A stretch of DNA of 64,000 nt from Longimicrobium sp. Lineage in GTDB: Bacteria > Gemmatimonadota > Gemmatimonadetes > Longimicrobiales > Longimicrobiaceae. This document shows positions 58,612-64,000 of the stretch, in pieces. The stretch is from NCBI GenBank assembly GCA_036389795.1, contig DASVWD010000115.1:1-64000 (forward strand). Reading direction: 5' to 3'. The notes below the pieces were generated by a model, which saw only the letters and a program-made list of their open reading frames with translations, had not been told where the DNA came from and ran no database searches. Position 1 is the stretch's first letter. Every line of letters begins with the position of its first letter. Made by a program: the position numbers and the translations under genes.

Positions 58612-59075
58612 ATGAGAACTGGATTCCTGCTCCTCGCGCTCACCGCGGCATGTAGCCGCTCCGGGGTTGGGGCACCACAACCCACGCCCGCACCGCAGTT
58701 CGCCGCAACACGTGAGGCGCTCTGCACCCTTGATCCCGCGATGCCAGGGTGTCGGGGGCCCGTCCCAGACACCTTCCCCAACAGGTGGTATCTGCTCCAA
58801 CGTCATTGGGAGATCGTGTCGCGGACGCGGGGTTCCGTCTGCATCGCAGATGCAGTCGAACTGCGTTTCAGACCTGGCGTTGCGCTGGCGGAAAAGCAAG
58901 CGATCATCGACTCCATCGGCGTCTGGAGGGAGGCTACATGGGCTCAGTTTATATAGTGCGCATCCCGAGCGATGGGACGACTGGGCCGCTGAGTCGCGCG
59001 CTTGAGTACGCCCGCGGGCAGCCACAGGTGCAATACATCACGCAGACGTGTTACAGCCAGATGGAGCGAGCTTAG
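58612..59075 (+). pseudogene. Cassette gene: secreted/lipoprotein with one frameshift
   Basis: The frame from 58612 gives a lipoprotein signal (TGFLLLALTAACSRS) and RPGVALAEKQAIIDSIG, then runs off to a stop at 58956. Shifting frame near 58919-58922 continues GLEGGYMGSVYIVRIPSDGTTGPLSRALEYARGQPQVQYI to 59075. The joined ~154-residue protein resembles the inhibitor/propeptide-like domain of subtilases (AIIDSIGG...YIVRIP...ALEYAR.QPQV). One lost base explains the break; a sequencing error is not excluded. Confidence 0.7.
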
Positions 59076-59367
59076 CGGTGCCGCGGCAAACACCGATGAG
59101 CCGGTTACTTGCACTCGGCGGTGCGAGAGCCGGCGAACCAGTTGCTGCACCGATGACGCGCCAGGCGCGGCGCTAATCGGCCTCCTGCTGATGATCGGCG
59201 CGGTGGCGCTCGGCGTGAGGACCGCGCGGCGCAAGAGATAGCACCCACAGTCTCTGGCGCGGAGAGTGCCGCGTTGCGCGTGGTGTCGACGCCGAGCGCG
59301 CCGGTGCCGCGAATCACGGGACCGGGAGCCTACAGACTCTTCGCACACACGCCCTGGGCGTCCTCTC

Positions 59368-59407
59368 GCCTGACACGGCCTGCAGGGGATGTGCGGCCGG
59401 GCATCTT
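59368..59407 (+). repeat. Left half of an attC site (F)
   Basis: gcctgac (59368-59374) and tgcaggggatgtgcggccgg match the left half of sites B, C and I. The right half is missing; carB 5' copy 2 begins 45 bases later. Confidence 0.65.
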
Positions 59408-59450
59408 CGATCCTACCCTCAGAACAACAAGATCGCGAGAGTCGCTCCGT

Positions 59451-59589
59451 ACCAGATTCACCCGGTACCCCTCCTCGCGCAGGGCGCGCACGCCTGCGTC
59501 CCCGAGTAGTCGAACCCGGCCGCCTGCCCGATCACGATGGGCCCGCTGCCGAGGATCAGGATGCTCTGGAGGTCGTCTCGCCTGGGCAT
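59451..59589 (-). pseudogene. Truncated carB 5' end, copy 2 (about 46 codons, frameshifted)
   Basis: Covers the start codon to about codon 47 of carB. A one-base loss (cgcacgcctg for cgcacggcctg) and an Ala-to-Gly-type change (GFDYSGTQ for EFDYSGTQ) mark decay. The leader with the hairpin and -10 tagatt is preserved to about 59711. Confidence 0.92.
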
Positions 59590-59737
59590 CGCTTTGCTGG
59601 TGCCTGCGTAGGCTGTCGTGCGCGCGTGCGCGAGCGCCGGCCCTTCCCGCGAGGGACGGGCCGGCGCCGGCTCAATCACGGATCTGTGGTCGGGGCGGGA
59701 ATCTACGCGGCCGGACGCCGTGGGGAAAGATGATCGT

Positions 59738-59775
59738 GAAGCGTCACAGGTCGAGCGGGCTCCGCACCCCGGCGG
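59738..59775 (-). pseudogene. Integron integrase, last codons only
   Basis: On the minus strand this reads GVRSPLDL and a stop, the usual end of integron integrases. It sits in the same place relative to the carB leader as the larger remnant at 56490-56625. Nothing more of the gene is left. Confidence 0.6.
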
Positions 59776-59976
59776 ACGCGGATCTCGCAGCGGACGCGGC
59801 CCAGCAGCCTGGGTTCCGACATTCGTCTTGATGGGGTGCGGTGTAGCGGCGTAATATCCTGCGGAGAGGGCAGGTGGCGGCTGTTACGTCCATTTGCCCG
59901 GATCGCAAGAGTGCTGCGCTGCGCGTCGCGCGCCGCGTAGCTGCAGGATAGGCTGCGGTGCGCGGTTACCTATGAT

Positions 59977-59983
59977 GTTAGGC
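59977..59983 (+). repeat. Isolated attC right box (gttaggc)
   Basis: A perfect gttaggc. Upstream, tatcctgc (about 59855) and gcaggata (59943) form an inverted pair, but there is no clear left box, so this is a remnant (site G) at best. The rest of 59590-60073 contains no gene I can support. Confidence 0.4.
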
Positions 59984-60073
59984 CTATCCCGACGAACTCG
60001 GGCGTATCATTTGCCTCTGTCTCCACCGGAGTGCCTGAGCCATTCGCCACCCGGTCGCCCGTAGGAGATGCTG

Positions 60074-60421
60074 ATGCGAGCGCCGCGATACAGGTTTCCG
60101 GATGAAGTCCGCGCTACGACCCGCACCATTGCTTCGCGCATGGTCGTCGACGGGTCCATTGCCCAAACGCCAGAACAGCTCGATGCCTGGATCTCCGAGC
60201 ATCTCGAGGTCAGCAGGTCCCTGGAGAGGGGCGGGTACAGCACCAAGTTCACGTCGCATGATCTCTTTCCTCTGCTTCAGGTCTTCGTTGTGCAGGCGGG
60301 CGGTCCGGCTCCTCAGGCTGATGCACCCCCTCCTCCTTCGAAGCGTGGCCGGCTCGTGGGACTCGGGCTTGCTGCCCTCGCTCTTATCTTGATCGCAATC
60401 GCGATTGTCGCACTCCGCTAG
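60074..60421 (+). CDS. Cassette gene: small tail-anchored membrane protein
   Basis: 115 residues. MRAPRYRFPDEVRATTRTIASRMVVDGSIAQTPEQLDAWISEHLEVSRSLERGG forms a soluble N-terminal domain; a Pro-rich linker (PAPQADAPPPPSKRGR) leads to a C-terminal membrane helix GLGLAALALILIAIAIVAL. ATG 60074 is preferred to 60068 because of taggag six bases upstream. The stop is 50 bases before attC site H. Function unknown. Confidence 0.72.
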   Translation: MRAPRYRFPDEVRATTRTIASRMVVDGSIAQTPEQLDAWISEHLEVSRSLERGGYSTKFTSHDLFPLLQVFVVQAGGPAPQADAPPPPSKRGRLVGLGLAALALILIAIAIVALR

Positions 60422-60470
60422 TGGGCCTCCGGTCTCGCACTCGGTCCATCTGTCTTGCGCCAAGCCCCCG

Positions 60471-60564
60471 GCCTAACCCCCGCTTGCAGGGGACACGGGG
60501 TCGTGCATCTTTTCCTGCGGAGAGTTTGGTGCGGCCCCGTGCCCCTGAAGCTTGTTCGTTAGGC
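60471..60564 (+). repeat. attC site H
   Basis: Both outer boxes are perfect: gcctaac (60471-60477) and gttaggc (60558-60564). Arms gcttgcaggggacacgggg and ccccgtgcccctgaagc pair with two unpaired bases (G and A), and a longer loop lies between. The clearest attC in the window. Confidence 0.88.
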
Positions 60565-60620
60565 GGTCCGCCCAGGCGTCGGGATTAGCGGACGTTCCTT
60601 CAACCTGAGGATAAGCGTCA

Positions 60621-61265
60621 ATGGCACGACTGCTCGTTCGCGGCTTTTCGATCTCTCTCGATGGGTACGGCGCGGGTTCAAGTCAGTCGGTCGAGAATCC
60701 GCTCGGCGTCGGCGGAGAGGATTTGCATGACTGGTTGGTTCACACCCGCACCTTCAAACGCATGCAACGCCGCGAGGGTGGAGACACGGGCATTGACGAG
60801 GACTTCGCAGCCCGCGGCTTTGCGAATATCGGAGCATGGATACTCGGTCGTAACATGTTCGGCCCCATACGCGGTCCCTGGCCTGACGAGTCCTGGCGCG
60901 GCTGGTGGGGAGCGAATCCGCCTTATCACGCGCCTGTGTTCGTTCTGACGCACCACCCGCGGCCGCAACTTGAAATGGAAGGGGGGACTGTCTTCCATTT
61001 CGTCACCGAAGGCATCGAAGTGGCGCTGGAGCGTGCCCGCGACGCGGCGGGTCCCCGGGACATTCGTCTCCTTGGTGGCGTCGCCACCCTTCGCCAGTAT
61101 TTGCAGGCCCGCTTAGTAGATGAAATGCATTTGGCCGTAGCACCGATCCTGCTCGGCTCGGGAGAGCACCTGCTTGCGGGACTCAACCTTCCGGCGCTCG
61201 GCTACGCGTGCACGGAATACGTCCCGAGTGGGAAAGCGGGGCATTACGTCATTGCCCGAACCTGA
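60621..61265 (+). CDS. Cassette gene: RibD C-terminal/dihydrofolate reductase-like protein
   Basis: 214 residues. ARLLVRGFSISLDGYGAG, then GANIGAWILGRNMFGPIRGPWP-like text (actual: GFANIGAWILGRNMFGPIRG), PVFVLTHHPRPQLEMEGGTVFHFVTEG, RDIRLLGGVATLRQYLQARLVDEMHLAVAPILLGSGEHLL form the RibD-C NADPH-binding reductase fold. Members with unknown substrates are frequent mobile genes; resistance to antifolates is a possibility only because of the distant kinship with DHFR. It lies between sites H and I. Confidence 0.88.
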   Translation: MARLLVRGFSISLDGYGAGSSQSVENPLGVGGEDLHDWLVHTRTFKRMQRREGGDTGIDEDFAARGFANIGAWILGRNMFGPIRGPWPDESWRGWWGANPPYHAPVFVLTHHPRPQLEMEGGTVFHFVTEGIEVALERARDAAGPRDIRLLGGVATLRQYLQARLVDEMHLAVAPILLGSGEHLLAGLNLPALGYACTEYVPSGKAGHYVIART

Positions 61266-61341
61266 GACCTGCGCTCCCTGGAGCATTTGGCACGTGTGGG
61301 CCGCCTTGCCGGTGTGAGTTCATGTTCAACCGCAACGCCTC

Positions 61342-61443
61342 GCCTGACCACGCAGTGCAGGGGATGCGGGGCCGGCCATGTTCTCGAGCATTTTTCCGGG
61401 TTCGGAGCACCGGCCCCGCACCCCTGACCCCTATTTGTTAGAC
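61342..61443 (+). repeat. attC site I
   Basis: Left box gcctgac, right box gttagac (61437-61443, matches GTTRRRY). Arms gcaggggatgcggggccgg and ccggccccgcacccctga pair with one unpaired A. About 85-90% identical to B and C. The remaining 61444-61645 has no gene. Confidence 0.85.
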
Positions 61444-61645
61444 CGCATAAGCCGCGATGTCCCTTTCTCAAGGGATCAAGAATCAATTGATCTGATACAT
61501 GCGGCACGTAAGACCGCGAGCTGCTCGCGCGAAGGGGTACGGCTGGCTGTTTCTACTGTAAGCAGATCTCTAACACCAATGAAATCATGATTGGGCGACG
61601 GGCGTCAGATTTCAGCTACACTCGGACTCAAAGGACGATTCCGGC

Positions 61646-63217
61646 ATGATACGCCTGTCAGGATTGTACCGGTGCAGGGCGGAGCGGTCAGCCACCGTTC
61701 CCGTCCATGGGTCACGGCGAATCCGCGAAGCGTCGATATCTGCTGCGCGTGGCGCAGTCTTAACCCTGTTGCTCGTTACAGCGACGTGTCGTCATCTGCC
61801 GCCGTCCACAACGTCCGGCGACCTCGCGATCACCAACGTGACAGTGATCGACGTCACGCGCGGGACGCGGCTCGCTGCGCAAACGGTGCTCGTCGCCGGC
61901 ACGCGGATCGTGATGGTGGGACCCGCCCGGTCGGTCGCCGTACCTGGCGGAGCGCGGGTGGTGGACGGCCGCGGCGCGTTCCTCGTCCCGGGGCTTTGGG
62001 ACATGCACGTGCATTCCGGTGGCTACGACCATGGCCGTCGCTACCTGCCCGCACTACTCGCGCAAGGGATCACTGGCGTACGGGATATGGGCACGCCGCT
62101 CGAGGACGTGCTGCGGCTGCGCGCCGAGAGCCGGCGGCCGCCGTCAGACGACGAGCTCCCACTACCGCGGGTGGTCGTGGCGGGCCCCTTGCTGAACGGT
62201 CCACTCCCATTCCACACACCGCTCATCCTTTCCGTGTCAACCGCGCGCGAAGCGCGTGCCGCCGTGGATAGCCTCGTCTCGCGCGGTGTCGACTTCGTGA
62301 AGGTGCATGACGCGCTACCGCGCGCGGAGTACTTCGCCATCGCAGACGAGGCACGACGGCGCGGCATCGCATTCGCCGGCCACATCCCGCCGTCGATCAC
62401 CGCGGACGAAGCGACACGCGCCGGCCAGCACAGCATCGAGCACCTGGGCGGTCGTTTCTACGGCGAACTGCTCGCCTGTTCCGACCGCGAGCAGGCGCTG
62501 CGCGCCGCTGTCGATACGATCGTCGCAGGCGCGCTGCGCGACATGCGCGCCGGACGCGCACCGGACGACGCGGCAGTCTTCCGGGCGACGCTCACGCGGC
62601 CGCTCGTCGAGAGTTTCAGCGCAACGCGCGAGTACACGCGCATTGGCACCATTGTCGCCGCGCGTCAGTGGGAGGTCCCGACGCTCATATCGCAGCCGTT
62701 GCGCGACGCGCTCAGCGACGCGACACTGCGGCTAACGTCGGAGGACCGGCGGTGGGCCGACTCGCTTCTTGCGCTCCAGATGCGGCTCGTACGCGACATG
62801 CGGCGCGCCGGCGTGGGCCTCCTGGCAGGCACCGACCGCGACATTGCGCGCCCGGCACTCGCCGACGAGCTGACGCTGCTCGCGGCAGCGGGGCTCACTC
62901 CACTCGAGGTGTTGCGCGCGGCGACGCTCGACCCCGCGCTTTATCTTGCGGCGACCGATTCGCTAGGCGCTGTTGCACCCGGCAAGCTCGCGGACCTCGT
63001 GTTACTAGACGCGGACCCGCTGCGTGACATTGGCGCGATTCGCCGCGTGCGCGCCGTCGTGGCGAACGGGCGGCTGCTCGACGAGGTGGAGCGGCAGAGG
63101 CTCGTGCGGCGAGCGGCAGCGGGGCTCAGGACGCCCTTGACACTCGGTGGCATCTTCATGGATGAGCGTCTTTGGGAGGAGCCATTTCCGAGATGGTCCA
63201 CTTCGGTGCGGCGGTAG
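61646..63217 (+). CDS. Cassette gene: secreted amidohydrolase
   Basis: 523 residues. A signal region (AVLTLLLVTATCRHLPP, possibly a lipobox TATC) is followed by an amidohydrolase of the imidazolonepropionase/prolidase-like type: GDLAITNVTVIDV, the HxH in LWDMHVHSGGYDHG, KVHD (carbamylated Lys candidate), FAGHIPP, HSIEHLGG, and the catalytic Asp in LLAGTDRD. The C-terminal beta part has VAPGKLADLVLLDADPLRD. It probably hydrolyses a peptide or amide outside the cell. It is long for an integron cassette. Confidence 0.88.
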   Translation: MIRLSGLYRCRAERSATVPVHGSRRIREASISAARGAVLTLLLVTATCRHLPPSTTSGDLAITNVTVIDVTRGTRLAAQTVLVAGTRIVMVGPARSVAVPGGARVVDGRGAFLVPGLWDMHVHSGGYDHGRRYLPALLAQGITGVRDMGTPLEDVLRLRAESRRPPSDDELPLPRVVVAGPLLNGPLPFHTPLILSVSTAREARAAVDSLVSRGVDFVKVHDALPRAEYFAIADEARRRGIAFAGHIPPSITADEATRAGQHSIEHLGGRFYGELLACSDREQALRAAVDTIVAGALRDMRAGRAPDDAAVFRATLTRPLVESFSATREYTRIGTIVAARQWEVPTLISQPLRDALSDATLRLTSEDRRWADSLLALQMRLVRDMRRAGVGLLAGTDRDIARPALADELTLLAAAGLTPLEVLRAATLDPALYLAATDSLGAVAPGKLADLVLLDADPLRDIGAIRRVRAVVANGRLLDEVERQRLVRRAAAGLRTPLTLGGIFMDERLWEEPFPRWSTSVRR

Positions 63218-63226
63218 CCGGCAGCC

Positions 63227-63421
63227 GCCTGACAATCGGCTGCAGGAGATGCGGGGCTGAAGTCTACGCTCTCCCAGGTCGCCTTTCCTTCTATTGGGCC
63301 GCCAGCGGCTGCTTGGCCGTGTCGCACTGAGCATGCGAATTGGCGGAAGCGGGCGCGCCGCGGGCACCCTCCCTGGCCACGGCACTCGAGCGCGCCCGTC
63401 AGCTTCAACGCGTAGTTAGAC
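63227..63421 (+). repeat. attC site J (composite)
   Basis: Left box gcctgac and tgcaggagatgcggggct start like B, C and I; right box gttagac (63415-63421) is perfect. The 195-base span is longer than the others and the arms do not match throughout, so it may be two sites fused by deletion. Confidence 0.6.
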
Positions 63422-63472
63422 GCGCGGACTTCGCAGGATTGGCGTATATCATGAGGCACGGAGCTGGCGACG

Positions 63473-63868
63473 ATGGGTAAGTACGTGATCGGCCCAGATG
63501 TGGCTCTCCACCTCGCGGCTCTGGAGGCCGCGATCCCGGAAGAGCATCAGATGTTGGCTCCTACCCTGTTTCGCTCGCAGACGCTATCGCTGCTCTATCG
63601 AGCGGTACGCCAGGGAGAGATAACCCGGAAGGATGCCGAGCGACGCCTCGAGTATGTGCGCGCTTTACGCATTCGACTGCTCGGCGATCGCGTCCTTCAA
63701 GACGTGGCCTGGAGGATCGCCGAGAAGCTCGGGTGGGCCGACACGCTGCTTGCCGAGTACATCGCACTCACCAAACTTCAAGCGGACGCGTTCATCACCC
63801 TCGACTCCGAGCTCGCTCACGCTGTAGAGGGCGTGGTCACGACTGCGGCCATCGACGTACTACGCTGA
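63473..63868 (+). CDS. Cassette gene: PIN-domain (VapC-like) protein
   Basis: 131 residues. KYVIGPDVALHLAALE holds the first acidic residue of the PIN nuclease core; DAERRLEYVRALRIRLLGDRVLQDVAWRIAEKLGWADTLLAEYIALTKLQADAFITLDSELA supplies the later acidic residues (DTLLAEY and TLDSEL). PIN toxins cleave RNA. No VapB-type antitoxin gene precedes it: only ~50 bases separate attC J from its start. It is therefore an orphan toxin-type cassette or its antitoxin has been lost. Confidence 0.8.
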   Translation: MGKYVIGPDVALHLAALEAAIPEEHQMLAPTLFRSQTLSLLYRAVRQGEITRKDAERRLEYVRALRIRLLGDRVLQDVAWRIAEKLGWADTLLAEYIALTKLQADAFITLDSELAHAVEGVVTTAAIDVLR

Positions 63869-63919
63869 AGCGGCCGCAGAGCGTCGTTGCGGGATCCGGC
63901 TCGGCCATGCAATCCTCGT

Positions 63920-64000
63920 CAGGATCACCCGGCATCCCTCCTCGTGCAGCGCCCTGACGACCTGCGTCCCCGAGTAGTCGAGCTCGGCCGCCTGCCCGAT
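63920..64000 (-). pseudogene. Truncated carB 5' end, copy 3 (cut by the window edge)
   Basis: Matches carB from about codon 46 toward its start (caggatcacccgg ... ctgcccgat), about 85% identical and the most diverged copy. It continues beyond 64000, so the leader and any integrase attached to it lie outside the window. Confidence 0.88.

Noticed and set aside
59002-59241. 79-codon frame ending in a membrane-like segment (ALIGLLLMIGAVALGV)
   Set aside because: Its first half overlaps the frameshifted lipoprotein in another frame and shows no ribosome site. The C-terminal hydrophobic stretch could be a remnant, but I cannot support a gene.
1-64000. CRISPR arrays, rRNA and tRNA genes, phage structural genes, plasmid origin
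   Set aside because: No regularly spaced short repeats with unique spacers, no RNA gene hallmarks, and no capsid, tail or replication-protein motifs were seen. The repeats present are dispersed or attC-type.

Overview
The window is 64 kb of high-GC (about 70%) bacterial chromosome. Genes are dense and lie on both strands. Many carry lipobox or Sec/Tat signals, so the cell envelope is probably Gram-negative. The mix of families (SlyD-type FKBP, YpfJ-like metalloprotease, DUF3592, TMEM220, eCIS-core/DUF4157, 6-bladed propeller lipoproteins, many small VOC/DinB/ABM proteins) and the style of intergenic repeats suggest Gemmatimonadota, perhaps Longimicrobium-like. This is inference; there is no rRNA gene or other firm taxonomic marker in the window.

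Layout. 1-9.1 kb: an orphan GIY-YIG nuclease and secreted proteins, then a minus-strand alpha-glucan/trehalose operon (TreS-maltokinase fusion, GH13, MalQ, SDR). 9.3-31.3 kb: ordinary chromosome with many single-gene units (lysozyme-like protein, VOC, P450 and TetR, SlyD, DUF433, PilZ, AI-2E permease, metallophosphoesterase, MEMO, DinB, FAD oxidoreductase, a tandemly duplicated lipoprotein, MFS, YpfJ). One low-GC gene, an apparent import, lies at 12.7-13.65 kb. 31.6-43.6 kb: GNAT, BKACE, PLP decarboxylase, alpha/beta hydrolase, and a small Cys-rich secreted peptide followed by a thioredoxin-like/propeller operon. 43.6-47.4 kb: a long inverted repeat, then HicB and TPR genes enclosed by a duplicated 3' end of an S9 peptidase. 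47.9-55.8 kb: two DUF4157 proteins flank carB and a small nucleotidyltransferase pair.

The most unusual part is 53.2-64 kb. Downstream of the second DUF4157 gene I see a run of attC-type sites, with outer boxes GCCTAAC/GCCTGAC and GTTAGGC/GTTAGAC around imperfect palindromes that have unpaired bases. Small plus-strand cassette genes lie between them. A broken C-terminus of an integron-type tyrosine recombinase is also present. Woven into the array are three extra copies of the first ~46-68 codons of carB with its promoter and hairpin leader, all in the same orientation as carB. The simplest reading is a decayed chromosomal integron whose integrase once lay between carB and the array. The carB-5'/intI/cassette unit was then tandemly duplicated several times. 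The window stops inside the fourth carB 5' copy, so an intact integrase could lie just beyond it.

The cassettes encode a Cys-rich zinc-binding protein, two small lipoproteins (one frameshifted), a DinB protein, a tail-anchored protein, a RibD/DHFR-like reductase, an amidohydrolase and an orphan PIN toxin.
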